Notes: generated by a model from the letters alone, not told the origin. DNA of 64,000 nucleotides from Flammeovirgaceae bacterium UBA5585 (GCA_002425185.1 DILT01000010.1:124001-188000); one strand, 5' to 3'. Shown: positions 42,525 to 51,322, counted from the stretch's first letter. A program made the numbers and translations.

Positions 42525-44783
42525 TCAATTGTGTATTCTGAGTTTGGCAAAGCTAAGTAATAAGGTCTTCTCACCAAAATCATCAAATAGTATTTTGGCC
42601 TTACGGTCGGCACCGGAATCATCCATTTTGGTCACGGTTCCATAACCGAATTTCGGGTGCTCCACCTTCATGCCTTCCTGGAGAATGGATGTATCACTGG
42701 GTAAAAAGTCGGTTGGGGTCTTGTATGCGGTTGCAGATTTCTGAACAGGTGCTGAGGCAGTAGTGCGCTTGATACCATTTACTAACGATCGGGCATAGTT
42801 TCCTGACGGACGCGGGGAAGATTCCAGTCCGCTGAATTTGGTGCTGACTTTGATGTAACGCTGATCGAGGTCATCTAAAAACCGGCTGGGTTCACAATTT
42901 TTCAACCGGCCAAAGCGATAACGGGTTAGTGCATAGGATATAAATAAACGTTTTTGTGCGCGGGTAATGGCCACATAAAAAAGCCTGCGTTCTTCTTCCA
43001 GTTCAGCCCGGCTGCTCAGCATCATCTGCGAGGGGAACAAATCTTCCTCCAGGCCAACAATGTACACGTATTTAAACTCAAGACCTTTCGCCATGTGGAT
43101 GGTCATCAGCGTAACCTTTTCCGGATCTTTGTCCTTGTCCTCGTCCTGTCCGGTAATCAGCGATACATCCTGTAAAAAGGCGCTAAGCGATTTGTCGGTT
43201 TTTTCCGGGTCGTCAACGTATTCTTTAATAGCGTTCAATAATTCCTGAACGTTTTCATACCGGCTTAACCCTTCCACTGTTTTGTCTTCGTACAACTCGC
43301 GCAGCAAGCCCGAACCTTTAGCAATTTCAAAAGCTGCATCATAGGCATCTTTCCGTTCTATCTCCAGGCTGAAACGTTTGATAAGCGTAACAAAATCATC
43401 AATCGCTCCGGCAGCGCGACCGCCAATAAATGATGCAGCATTTTGTAATACTTCCCAAATGGAAATAGCGTGGTCGTTGGCGGCTATAACAATTTTATCC
43501 ACGGTAGTATCACCAATGCCGCGCTTGGGTAAATTGATGATTCTTCTGAATGAAGCTTCGTCATTTTGATTGAGGGCGAAGCGTAAATACGCCAGCAGGT
43601 CTTTTATTTCTTTGCGTTGGTAGAACGACAACCCGCCAACCACTTTGTATTTGATGTTCATCCTGCGCAAGGCTTCTTCTATTGCCCGCGACTGGCTGTT
43701 GGTTCGGTAGAGGATGACGAAGTCGCTGAACTTGAGCTGGTGCTGCATCTTTTCTTCAAAGATGGACGAAGCCACCAGCTGTCCTTCTTCATTATCCGAT
43801 ACCGCTTTGATGAGTTCTACCAGGTTTCCTTCTTCGTTGGCTGTCCATACAGTTTTAGGAAGTTGTGCACTGTTTTTTTTGATTACTGAGTTGGCAGCCT
43901 CTACTATGGTTTGCGTAGAGCGGTAGTTCTGTTCCAGCTTGAAAATTTTCAGGTCGGGATAGTCGCGTTCAAAATTCAGGATGTTGGTAATATCGGCCCC
44001 GCGAAAAGCGTAAATACTTTGGGCATCATCACCCACTACACAGATGTTTTCCCAGCGCGAGCAGAGTTTGCGGATAATGAAATACTGGCACAGGTTAGTG
44101 TCCTGAAACTCATCCACCAATACGTACTTAATTCGATGCTGGTATTTATTGAGCGTCTCCAGGTGCTCTTTAAACAGTTTATCGGTATTGAACAATAAAT
44201 CATCAAAATCCATAGCGCCTGCCTTGAAGCACCGCAAGGCATAGGCTTTGTAGATGTTGCCTATCTCGGGGCGCAAATTGGAGGCATCCACATTTTTCAA
44301 TTCCGGGTGAACCAGGTATTCCTGCCAGCTTATCAGGCTGTTTTTAGCAGCAGAAATCCGGTTGTAAACAACATTGGCTTTGTAGGTGGCTTCATCCAGC
44401 CCCATTTCTTTCACAATGTTCTTAATCAGCGTTTTGGAGTCGTCCGTATCGTAAATCGTAAAGCTGTTGGGATAGCCCAACAGGTGTGCTTCTGCCCGCA
44501 GAATGCGCGCGAATACGGAGTGGAACGTGCCCATCCACAGGTTGCGGGCCTCACCGCCCACTACGGTTTCAATCCGCTCGCGCATTTCTTTGGCGGCCTT
44601 GTTGGTAAACGTAAGCGCCATTATGCTAAAGGGGTCTACCTGCTTGTCGCGGATGAGGTGGGCTATGCGGTAGGTGAGTACACGGGTTTTTCCTGAACCG
44701 GCTCCGGCAATAATCATGGTGGGGCCTTCGGTGTTGATTACTCCCTCACGTTGCGCGTCATTCAGTTGATCCAGGTAATCCAT
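42525..44783 (-). CDS. UvrD/PcrA-type superfamily 1 helicase
   Basis: 752 residues. All SF1A motifs are visible: AGAGSGKTRVLTYRIAHL (Walker A), FTNKAAKEMRERI, VLVDEFQDTN (DExx box), VVGDDAQSIYAFRGA, LEQNYRST, VTLMTIHMAKGLEF, and VAITRAQKRLF. A C-terminal SH3-like piece (HPKFGYGTVTKMDDSG), typical of PcrA, contacts RNA polymerase or UvrB. It unwinds DNA 3'-5' in excision repair and conflict resolution. ATG 44783 gives MDYLDQLNDAQREGV, the expected family start; a TTG four codons earlier is less likely. Confidence 0.94.
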   Translation of the reverse strand: MDYLDQLNDAQREGVINTEGPTMIIAGAGSGKTRVLTYRIAHLIRDKQVDPFSIMALTFTNKAAKEMRERIETVVGGEARNLWMGTFHSVFARILRAEAHLLGYPNSFTIYDTDDSKTLIKNIVKEMGLDEATYKANVVYNRISAAKNSLISWQEYLVHPELKNVDASNLRPEIGNIYKAYALRCFKAGAMDFDDLLFNTDKLFKEHLETLNKYQHRIKYVLVDEFQDTNLCQYFIIRKLCSRWENICVVGDDAQSIYAFRGADITNILNFERDYPDLKIFKLEQNYRSTQTIVEAANSVIKKNSAQLPKTVWTANEEGNLVELIKAVSDNEEGQLVASSIFEEKMQHQLKFSDFVILYRTNSQSRAIEEALRRMNIKYKVVGGLSFYQRKEIKDLLAYLRFALNQNDEASFRRIINLPKRGIGDTTVDKIVIAANDHAISIWEVLQNAASFIGGRAAGAIDDFVTLIKRFSLEIERKDAYDAAFEIAKGSGLLRELYEDKTVEGLSRYENVQELLNAIKEYVDDPEKTDKSLSAFLQDVSLITGQDEDKDKDPEKVTLMTIHMAKGLEFKYVYIVGLEEDLFPSQMMLSSRAELEEERRLFYVAITRAQKRLFISYALTRYRFGRLKNCEPSRFLDDLDQRYIKVSTKFSGLESSPRPSGNYARSLVNGIKRTTASAPVQKSATAYKTPTDFLPSDTSILQEGMKVEHPKFGYGTVTKMDDSGADRKAKILFDDFGEKTLLLSFAKLRIHN

Positions 44784-44850
44784 ATCGGGGTGCAAATTAA
44801 GCGATCAACACCATGAATAAAGTTTCGGTTTATATTTTTTCCTGTTTGAA

Positions 44851-44882
44851 TTGAAATTATTCTTCCGATCCGCCTACTTTTG
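44851..44882 (+). promoter_or_regulatory. Bacteroidota-type promoter for the TcmP-like gene
   Basis: TTG at 44851-44853 (three of four bases), a 21-base spacer, and TACTTTTG at 44875-44882, an exact -7 match. It places transcription start near 44889, so the coding start must be at or after that point; this supports the TTG at 44900. Confidence 0.5.
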
Positions 44883-44899
44883 TTAAACCACCTTTTTCG

Positions 44900-45748
44900 T
44901 TGATACCATCCGATACCTCCTTCTTTGTTCACGATGGGTTTCCCGTAACGGCAGCCGAGCCGTGGTTTAAAGTAAAAGTTCAACTCATCCAGCGGTATTT
45001 GCGATCATTTGTTACCCAATGCGCTGAAAAGTCGGATGAAATTATTGTAGTGGATTTATTTGCCGGCAGCGGGTTGTACTCATTCGGTTATCAAAAAGAA
45101 TTATTTGCCGGATCGTGCCTGGCCTCGTTGCAAGCCGACTTGCCGATATCGAAATGGATATTTTGTGAGCGCGATCCGGAATCCGCGAAAGCGTTGAAGA
45201 TCAGGGTTAATAAATATTTTAAGGGTAAAAATGTTTTGATTTTTGAAGATGCGCTGGAGAAACTGCCGGAGAAGCTTCAGTACTATGTTCCGCAGTCAAA
45301 ACGGGGGTACCGGGTAAGCGTGTTTTGTATAGTCGATCCGTTTGGCATTGATATTCCTTTTTCAATGCTTGATACCCTGCAGGGCATGGGTTTCAGTTTT
45401 GTTGTTCCCTTTACCTTTAGCCTGAACGACCGCCATAATTACAGGTTTTACCTGAACGAGCACCGTGAGAAATTGAAAAAATACCTGGGTGGCTACAAAG
45501 ACATTGAAAAGCTGGAGGATGTGAAGAGCAACCTGGAGTTTTACAAACGAACTGTTCGCATGATCCGCAACAACATGCTGGTGCTGGGCCTGAACAGCTC
45601 GCTGGCCGTGCAGCGGCTGGATTCCGGCCTCATGGAACTGCCGATTTACTATGTAGGAATTTTTTCAAAACTATACCCCGCACGGGTTATCCAGCGCGAG
45701 GTGGAAGAAACGGTTCACAACCAGTTCACCTTGTTTGATGCGGTGTGA
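44900..45748 (+). CDS. TcmP-like (three-Cys-motif partner) protein
   Basis: 282 residues from TTG 44900; no ATG occurs in frame until far inside. A Rossmann-like start VVDLFAGSGLYSFG (about 51-64) looks like a methyltransferase SAM site, followed by IFCERDPESAKAL and VDPFGIDIPF at 145-154. This matches TcmP-type proteins, usually encoded next to a three-Cys-motif DUF5131 protein. No such partner is adjacent: the next gene is DUF3109, an unrelated Cys-rich family. Biochemical function is unknown. The start rests on the promoter at 44851-44882. Confidence 0.72.
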   Translation: MIPSDTSFFVHDGFPVTAAEPWFKVKVQLIQRYLRSFVTQCAEKSDEIIVVDLFAGSGLYSFGYQKELFAGSCLASLQADLPISKWIFCERDPESAKALKIRVNKYFKGKNVLIFEDALEKLPEKLQYYVPQSKRGYRVSVFCIVDPFGIDIPFSMLDTLQGMGFSFVVPFTFSLNDRHNYRFYLNEHREKLKKYLGGYKDIEKLEDVKSNLEFYKRTVRMIRNNMLVLGLNSSLAVQRLDSGLMELPIYYVGIFSKLYPARVIQREVEETVHNQFTLFDAV

Positions 45749-45768
45749 TTTACCAACTTATCTTGTTT

Positions 45769-45791
45769 GTCGGGTTGAGCCTGTCGAAACC
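45769..45791. repeat. Remnant of a common intergenic repeat
   Basis: A 23-base stretch (GTCGGGTTGAGCCTGTCGAA and the next three bases) of the 'TTCGACAGGCTCAACC' type that I know as an intergenic repeat in Bacteroidota. Only one arm is seen here, with no partner within the gap. Confidence 0.35.
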
Positions 45792-45863
45792 TGATTAATT
45801 CTGAATTTCCGGATTATCCTATTCAGAAATAATGCCTTATGTTTATGCACTTAATTAATACCT

Positions 45864-46439
45864 ATGATCAAGATTGGTGATGTGCTGGTATCGGACGATA
45901 TAAAAGAAAAGGAGTTCGTCTGCAATCTGGAAAAGTGCAAAGGTGCCTGTTGTGTGGAGGGCGACTATGGCGCCCCACTGGAAGACGATGAACTTGAACT
46001 ATTAAAAAATATTTACCCGCAGGTAAAGCCCTACCTGACTCCCGAAGGCATTAAAGCCATTGAAGAACAAGGTACCCACGTGCTGGATGATGATGGCGAT
46101 TTTTCAACCCCCACCATTGGCGGAAAGGAATGTGCCTATGCGTTGTATGATGCTAAGGGCATATTGAAATGCGGGATTGAACAGGCTTACTATGATGGCA
46201 AGATTACCTGGAAGAAGCCGATTTCCTGTCATTTATATCCAATTCGCATTACTAAGAAGAAAAATCTTGAAGCGGTGAATTACCACAAGTGGAGTATTTG
46301 CTCACCCGCCTGCACACTGGGCAAAGAGTTACAGGTACCCCTCTATAAATTTCTGAAAGACCCGTTGGTAAGAAAATACGGACAGGCGTGGTATGATGAA
46401 TTGGTGCGTGAGATTGAGAAGGTAGAGGCTGGGGCTTAG
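45864..46439 (+). CDS. DUF3109 cysteine-rich protein
   Basis: 191 residues. Conserved Cys groups: CNLEKCKGACC near residue 19, GKECAYALYD, LKCGIEQAY, ISCHLYPI, and SICSPACTLGK, the DUF3109 (YkgJ-like) pattern that probably binds an Fe-S cluster or zinc. The role is unknown. It starts 115 bases after the TcmP-like gene, with a repeat remnant between, so co-transcription is possible but not shown. Confidence 0.88.
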   Translation: MIKIGDVLVSDDIKEKEFVCNLEKCKGACCVEGDYGAPLEDDELELLKNIYPQVKPYLTPEGIKAIEEQGTHVLDDDGDFSTPTIGGKECAYALYDAKGILKCGIEQAYYDGKITWKKPISCHLYPIRITKKKNLEAVNYHKWSICSPACTLGKELQVPLYKFLKDPLVRKYGQAWYDELVREIEKVEAGA

Positions 46440-46498
46440 ACGAATATGGCGCTATAAACATGCTTCATTATTTTACAACTCTTTTATTTTTCTAGGCT

Positions 46499-46969
46499 AT
46501 GAAAAACCTGCTCCTCCTCATGTTTCTGTTCAGTTTGCTGTGTGTACACCTCCGCGCCCAGAAGCCCGACACTATACCTGCTTCATACCGGGAGGAATAC
46601 CGGCCCCGCATTGACGGGCCAGGCAGTATGAACATGCAATTCGATCCATCCACGGCTCCATTGTTTATCCTGCGCGCCAATAATAAAACCTTTACGCTGC
46701 CTCGCGGCAGCAATGAGCTGTTGGACATCGATCCGAATTGGATTGAATCGATTGATGTCATCAAAGGGCAATCAGCCTTGGATCAGTACAGAGAAGAAGG
46801 GCAATATGGTGTGGTGCTCATTCAGCTGAAAAACAGCAGCTTTAAGAAACTGCCGGCCAAGGTTCGTAGGAAGTTTAAGAAACAGGATTTAAATCCAATC
46901 CATGCTATTCGCCAGAAGCCTCTTTCTCTGCAGCGCTTCCTCCCTGCTTCTGGTATTCAATCTTCGTGA
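46499..46969 (+). CDS. Small secreted protein with TonB-plug-like segment
   Basis: 156 residues with a signal peptide (about 1-20, LLCVHLRAQ). Residues 54-115 resemble part of a SusC/TonB-receptor plug: PLFILRANNKTF, then LDIDPNWIESIDVIKGQSA and YREEGQYGVVLIQLK, compared with the usual 'ID-P-IESIEVLKD-SA-YG-GANGVI-I-TK'. No beta-barrel follows: the protein ends in a basic tail. A stand-alone plug fragment could be a secreted mimic or regulator, or a degenerate receptor; function unknown. Its last 65 bases overlap the convergent greB gene. Confidence 0.65.
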   Translation: MKNLLLLMFLFSLLCVHLRAQKPDTIPASYREEYRPRIDGPGSMNMQFDPSTAPLFILRANNKTFTLPRGSNELLDIDPNWIESIDVIKGQSALDQYREEGQYGVVLIQLKNSSFKKLPAKVRRKFKKQDLNPIHAIRQKPLSLQRFLPASGIQSS

Positions 46970-47417
46970 TGCGCCAGGTAAACTGATGCGCGGGGGTTTG
47001 TACCACAACTTCATTCCCCACTTCTTTTTTCAGGAGTGCCTGGGCCATGGGTGAGTCGATCGATATGCAGTCGGTTGATCCGATCAGTTCCTCGCCTCCT
47101 ACAATCCGGAAGCGCTTTTTCAAGCCTTTGTTGTTTTCAATTTCCACCCAGGCGCCAAACATCACCTTGCCCTCCTGGAAAGGGGAGTAGTGCACTACCT
47201 TCAGGTCGTCAATGCGTTTGCGCAGATATAAAATGCGTCTGTCAATTTCGCGCAGGCGCTTTTTGTTGTAATGGTAGTCGGCATTCTCAGAACGGTCGCC
47301 CAGGCTGGCTGCCCACGACACCTTCTGCGTGATGTCGGGCCGCTCCACCCGCCAGAGGTGATCCAGTTCCGCTTTTAACTTCTTCAGGCCTTCTGGGGTA
47401 ATAAGTAATGTTTTCAA
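46905..47417 (-). CDS. greB: Transcription elongation factor GreB
   Basis: 170 residues from TTG 47417, which gives KTLLITPEGLKKLKAELDHL, the GreB start. The ATG at 47450 adds 11 foreign residues. The coiled-coil tip has ASLGDRSENADYHYNKKRL with the acidic residues that reach RNA polymerase's active site, and the C-terminal domain has GAWVEIENN and SIDSPMAQALLKKEVG, closer to E. coli GreB than GreA. It rescues backtracked polymerase. A second Gre factor (greA) lies at 57144. Its 3' end overlaps the plug-like gene by 65 bases on the opposite strand. Confidence 0.9.
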   Translation of the reverse strand: MKTLLITPEGLKKLKAELDHLWRVERPDITQKVSWAASLGDRSENADYHYNKKRLREIDRRILYLRKRIDDLKVVHYSPFQEGKVMFGAWVEIENNKGLKKRFRIVGGEELIGSTDCISIDSPMAQALLKKEVGNEVVVQTPAHQFTWRITKIEYQKQGGSAAEKEASGE

Positions 47418-47504
47418 GGTGAATATCTTTTTAATCCCCCTCAACGTCACGCGTAATAAGACGTTGAAGATTTTGGCTTCTCACAATTAAATCCTGAACA
47501 AAAA

Positions 47505-47529
47505 GAGGCTGCCCTTTTGAGACAGCCTC
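47505..47529 (-). terminator. Terminator of the fabH-efp-accB-accC operon
   Basis: On the minus strand a GAGGCTG / CAGCCTC 7-bp stem with an 11-base loop, followed by a U-run (five A on the plus strand at 47500-47504). It lies 12 bases after accC. Confidence 0.72.
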
Positions 47530-47540
47530 CTTAATTATTG

Positions 47541-48890
47541 TTATTTCAGGTCGCTGAAGTCAAACGAAGTCTCCAGAAACTTGGTAGTGAACTTGCCCGA
47601 ACGGAATATGGCGTTATCCATCAACTTAATGTGGAAGGGAATGGTGGTTTTTATGCCTTCAATTACAAACTCCTGTAATGCGCGCTTCATACGGGTAATT
47701 ACTTCCTCTCTCGACTGACCGCTTACAATAAGTTTGGCAATCATTGAGTCGTAATTGGGAGGTATGGTATAACCGGCATACACATGGCTGTCAATGCGCA
47801 CACCATGGCCACCGGGCAGGTGCAGATTGGTAATTTTACCGGGTGATGGACGGAAACCGTTGGCCGGGTCTTCGGCATTAATGCGGCATTCCATGGAGAA
47901 CAGGTTCGGGAAATAGTTCTTTCCTGAAATCGGAACACCGGCCGCAACTTTTATCTGTTCTTTTATCAGGTCGTAGTCGGTAACTTCTTCTGTAATCGGG
48001 TGCTCCACCTGAATACGGGTATTCATTTCCATGAAATAAAACTTGCCGTGTTTATCCACGAGGAACTCTATGGTTCCGGCACCTTCATAATTTATGGCTT
48101 GTGCGCCTTTTATGGCGGCTTCGCCCATTTGTTCGCGTAACTCCTGGCTTACAATAGGGGATGGGGTTTCTTCTACCAGCTTTTGGTGCCTGCGCTGAAT
48201 GGAGCAATCACGTTCGGATAAATGGCAAACCTTTCCGTATTGATCACCTACTACTTGTATTTCAATGTGACGGGGTTCTTCAACAAATTTCTCTAAATAC
48301 AAACCATCGTTGCCAAAGGCAGCACCGGCTTCGCGCCTGGCGTCATCCCACGCTTTTTGAAATTCCGTTTCGTTGTTGATGATGCGCATACCTTTACCGC
48401 CGCCACCGGCCGTAGCTTTAACGATTACAGGGTAACCAATATCTTTAGCGAGTTTAACACCTTCTTCCATAGAACTCAGCAAACCGTCAGAACCTGGAAT
48501 GGTAGGAACACCGGCTTTTTTCATGGTGTCTTTAGCCGTTGATTTATCGCCCATGGCTTCAATCATGGCCGGTGTAGGGCCAATGAATTTGATGCCGTAC
48601 TCATGGCAGATAGAAGAGAACTCAGCACGCTCCGATAAAAATCCATAGCCTGGATGAATTGCGTCAGCGCCTGTGATTTCTGCTGCTGAAATAATGCGTG
48701 GAATATTTAGATAAGAGTCTTTACTGGGCGCTGCACCAATGCACACGGCCTCATCCGCAAAGCGAACATGCAGACTTTCACGATCGGCCGTGGAGTAAAC
48801 GGCAACCGTTTTAATACCCATCTCGCGGCAGGTGCGTATAACGCGCAGGGCAATTTCACCTCGGTTAGCTATTAGTATTTTTTTGAACAT
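47541..48890 (-). CDS. accC: Acetyl-CoA carboxylase biotin carboxylase subunit
   Basis: 449 residues, the normal AccC length. N-terminal KILIANRGEIALRVIRT, ATP-grasp region with KATAGGGGKGMRI, catalytic EMNTRIQVEHPITEE, and the C-terminal FRPSPGKI segment. It carboxylates biotin on AccB with ATP and bicarbonate. It is the last gene of the minus-strand operon and follows accB by 97 bases, a spacer that holds imperfect repeats. Confidence 0.96.
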   Translation of the reverse strand: MFKKILIANRGEIALRVIRTCREMGIKTVAVYSTADRESLHVRFADEAVCIGAAPSKDSYLNIPRIISAAEITGADAIHPGYGFLSERAEFSSICHEYGIKFIGPTPAMIEAMGDKSTAKDTMKKAGVPTIPGSDGLLSSMEEGVKLAKDIGYPVIVKATAGGGGKGMRIINNETEFQKAWDDARREAGAAFGNDGLYLEKFVEEPRHIEIQVVGDQYGKVCHLSERDCSIQRRHQKLVEETPSPIVSQELREQMGEAAIKGAQAINYEGAGTIEFLVDKHGKFYFMEMNTRIQVEHPITEEVTDYDLIKEQIKVAAGVPISGKNYFPNLFSMECRINAEDPANGFRPSPGKITNLHLPGGHGVRIDSHVYAGYTIPPNYDSMIAKLIVSGQSREEVITRMKRALQEFVIEGIKTTIPFHIKLMDNAIFRSGKFTTKFLETSFDFSDLK

Positions 48891-48910
48891 AAATCAATTC
48901 AAGATTTAAG

Positions 48911-48968
48911 ATTCAAGATTCAAAGTTCAGAATTACCCAAGCCTAATATTTATTCTTGAGTCTTGAAT
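48911..48968. repeat. Imperfect direct and inverted repeats between accB and accC
   Basis: Short tandem copies of AAGATTCAA-like units at about 48901-48925, and an inverted match ATTCAAGA (48911-48918) / TCTTGAAT (48961-48968). Similar AT-rich units are common in intergenic DNA of Bacteroidota. A weak hairpin could form in the mRNA; no clear function. Confidence 0.4.
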
Positions 48969-48987
48969 GTTGAATCCTGATTGGTTA

Positions 48988-49563
48988 TTAATCGGGTTCA
49001 ACAACAAACAGTACCTGGTCGTACTCAACAGGCGAAGCATTTTCTACATTAACCTTAACTATGGTTCCTGAAACTTCTGATTCAATTTCATTGAACAGTT
49101 TCATGGCTTCGATGATGCATAGGGTTTGACCTTTGGATACCTTATCGCCAACGGAAACAAACACGGGTGAGTCAGGATTGGCCGACCGGTAAAACGTGCC
49201 GATCATCGGTGATTTAATTTCAACTGTATTTTTGCCTGATGGTGCTTCAACTGCCGGAGTTGGTTTTGCTTGCACCGGAGTTTGTGCAACCTGTTGAACG
49301 GGTGTAGGCGCATGCGCATGCGCTTGAACGGGTGCCGCAACAACAGGAGCTGACGATTTTAATACTTTTTGATCGGGCTCGCGTTTGATGTGAAGTTTTA
49401 ATTCACCGGTTTCGATGTTTACTTCATTTAAGCCTGTCTTGGAAATAAAGTCAATAAGATCTCTGATTTCAGATGTTTTCATATTCGTGGATGTGTTATT
49501 GGAAGTTGGCCTCGAGGGCGATGTTCCATTTTTAGCGGGTTTACTTGCCTTGCTTTTAGCCAT
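48988..49563 (-). CDS. accB: Biotin carboxyl carrier protein AccB
   Basis: 191 residues from ATG 49563. Core AccB parts: MKTSEIRDLIDFISKTGLNEV at residue 28 onward, a Pro/Ala/Gln-rich linker with an AHAHAP stretch, and the biotinyl domain with the acceptor Lys in IEAMKLFNEIE. Residues 1-27 are a Lys/Ser/Pro/Thr-rich extension; starting at ATG 49482 (residue 28) would give a more standard length. I keep the longer form because it begins 10 bases after efp in a tight operon. AccB carries carboxybiotin between AccC and the carboxyltransferase. Confidence 0.9.
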   Translation of the reverse strand: MAKSKASKPAKNGTSPSRPTSNNTSTNMKTSEIRDLIDFISKTGLNEVNIETGELKLHIKREPDQKVLKSSAPVVAAPVQAHAHAPTPVQQVAQTPVQAKPTPAVEAPSGKNTVEIKSPMIGTFYRSANPDSPVFVSVGDKVSKGQTLCIIEAMKLFNEIESEVSGTIVKVNVENASPVEYDQVLFVVEPD

Positions 49564-49573
49564 AATACACTTT

Positions 49574-50137
49574 TTATTTTACACGCTCAATATAGGCACC
49601 GGTGTGCGTATCAATTTTAACGCTGTCACCGGTATTGATAAATAAAGGTACTCTGATTTCAGCCCCATTTTCAAGTGTTGCAGCCTTTAATGTGCGGGTG
49701 GCTGTATCACCTTGCACACCGGGCTCGGTGTACTGTATTTCCATAACTACACTGGGTGGGGCTTCAGCAGTAATAGGGGAGGTTCCGTTTTCGAAGGCGA
49801 TTAAAAGGGTAACACCTTCTTTGATGTAGTTTATTGAATCGCCAAGTAAATTTTTATCAAGATAAATCTGATCGAAGGTTTCATTATCCATGCACACTAA
49901 GCTATCGCCTTCCTGGTAGAGGTACTGATACTCCTTGGTTTCTACACGTAAAATTTCAATTTCATCGCCAGGTCTGAACCGGTTTTCAGCAATTTTGCCG
50001 TTCCTGATGTTTCTCATTTTTACCTGGTAGAATGCCCGCAAGTTACCGGGCGTGCGATGTTGCAGTTCTTCTATCTGCAGTATTTCTCCGTTGTACCGTA
50101 CATAATTTCCCCTGCTTAAATCTGAAATAGTAGCCAT
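49574..50137 (-). CDS. efp: Elongation factor P
   Basis: 187 residues with the three EF-P beta-barrel domains (SDLSRGNYVRYNGEILQI, then QYLYQEGDSLVCMDNETF, and the C-terminal DTATRTLKAATLENGAEI). EF-P helps the ribosome make proline-rich stretches. The domain I loop reads HRTPGNLRAFYQ: aligned on PG, the residue at the position of E. coli Lys34, usually modified Lys or Arg, is Asn32. An Arg lies two positions on. It sits between fabH and accB on one operon. Confidence 0.93.
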   Translation of the reverse strand: MATISDLSRGNYVRYNGEILQIEELQHRTPGNLRAFYQVKMRNIRNGKIAENRFRPGDEIEILRVETKEYQYLYQEGDSLVCMDNETFDQIYLDKNLLGDSINYIKEGVTLLIAFENGTSPITAEAPPSVVMEIQYTEPGVQGDTATRTLKAATLENGAEIRVPLFINTGDSVKIDTHTGAYIERVK

Positions 50138-50174
50138 GACTAAAGTTTAAAAATCTAAAATGTTAATATGAAAT

Positions 50175-51167
50175 TTAATTATAAGCCCATTTTACATAGA
50201 TGGCTCCCCACGTAAATCCGCCACCGAATGCAGCCAGTATGAGGTTATCGCCTTTCTTTAGTTTCTTCTCATAATCCCATAACAATAGGGGAATAGTACC
50301 AGCGGTTGTATTGCCGTACTTTTCAATGTTCATCATCACCTTACTGTCTGTTATGCCCATGCGGTTTGCCGTAGCATCGATAATACGTTTATTGGCCTGA
50401 TGAGGAACCAGCCATGCAATATCTTCCCCTTTTAAGTTGTTCCGCTCCATCACCTGGGCCGAAATATCAGCCATGTTGGTAACAGCAAATTTAAATACCG
50501 CTGAGCCTTCCTGGTAAACATAGTGCTGTTGGGCATCAATCGAGGCATGCGTTGCCGGTATGCGGCTTCCTCCGGCCTTCATATGCAGGTAGTTGGCTCC
50601 TGATCCGTCACTCTTGTGCAGGGAATCCATAATACCTATTTCTTCGGTTGTAGGTTCCAGTAGTACAGCACCTGCTCCGTCACCAAATATGATGCAGGTG
50701 GTACGGTCTTTATAATTGATGATGGATGACATTTTATCACCCCCGATAACAATTACTTTTTTATAGGTACCTGATTCGATAAACTTGGCACCGGTTGTTA
50801 GGGCATAGATAAAACCTGAACAGGCTGCGCTGATGTCGTAACTGAATGCATTTACAGCACCTACCTGGTCGGCCACTAAATTGGCGGTTGCCGGAAACGG
50901 CATGTCGGGTGTAACGGTGGCGAAAATAATCAGGTCGATGGTTTTGGGGTCGGTGTTGGTTTTGCGAAGCAATTCTTTTACTGCTTCTGTTCCCATGTAG
51001 GATGTACCCAGCCCTTCACCTTTCAGTATCCTTCGCTCTTTAATGCCGGTTCGTGAGGTGATCCACTCATCGTTGGTGTCCACCATCGTTTCAAGTTCTT
51101 TGTTGGTGAGGATGTAATCCGGCACGTAACCGCCTACTCCTGTAATTGCTGCGTGAATTTTTGTCAT
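50175..51167 (-). CDS. fabH: 3-oxoacyl-ACP synthase III (FabH)
   Basis: 330 residues, thiolase fold. Catalytic Cys116 is in SAACSGFIYAL, the His in VPHQANKRII, and the Asn in the following YGNTTAGTIP segment, with the final AFGGGFTWGAIYVKW. It condenses acetyl-CoA with malonyl-ACP to begin fatty-acid synthesis. Position after rpmF and before efp and acc genes fits a shared lipid-growth operon; plsX is not between rpmF and fabH here. Confidence 0.95.
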   Translation of the reverse strand: MTKIHAAITGVGGYVPDYILTNKELETMVDTNDEWITSRTGIKERRILKGEGLGTSYMGTEAVKELLRKTNTDPKTIDLIIFATVTPDMPFPATANLVADQVGAVNAFSYDISAACSGFIYALTTGAKFIESGTYKKVIVIGGDKMSSIINYKDRTTCIIFGDGAGAVLLEPTTEEIGIMDSLHKSDGSGANYLHMKAGGSRIPATHASIDAQQHYVYQEGSAVFKFAVTNMADISAQVMERNNLKGEDIAWLVPHQANKRIIDATANRMGITDSKVMMNIEKYGNTTAGTIPLLLWDYEKKLKKGDNLILAAFGGGFTWGAIYVKWAYN

Positions 51168-51322
51168 ACGCTTAAAGCTTGAAAAACAGTACGCCTAAAT
51201 CCTTAAAAAAAGAAAAAGCCCGACTTCCATCGAGCGTTTAATAACTCTACCAATGAATCAACATTTTTGTTTGATGGTGGCTTTGCGGCCAGCGTTCAAC
51301 GTAAAACTATGATCAACCGGCA

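Noticed and set aside
44900..46439. TcmP-like plus DUF3109 as the two-gene three-Cys-motif system
   Set aside because: DUF3109 has a different cysteine pattern from DUF5131, and 115 bases with a repeat remnant lie between the genes.
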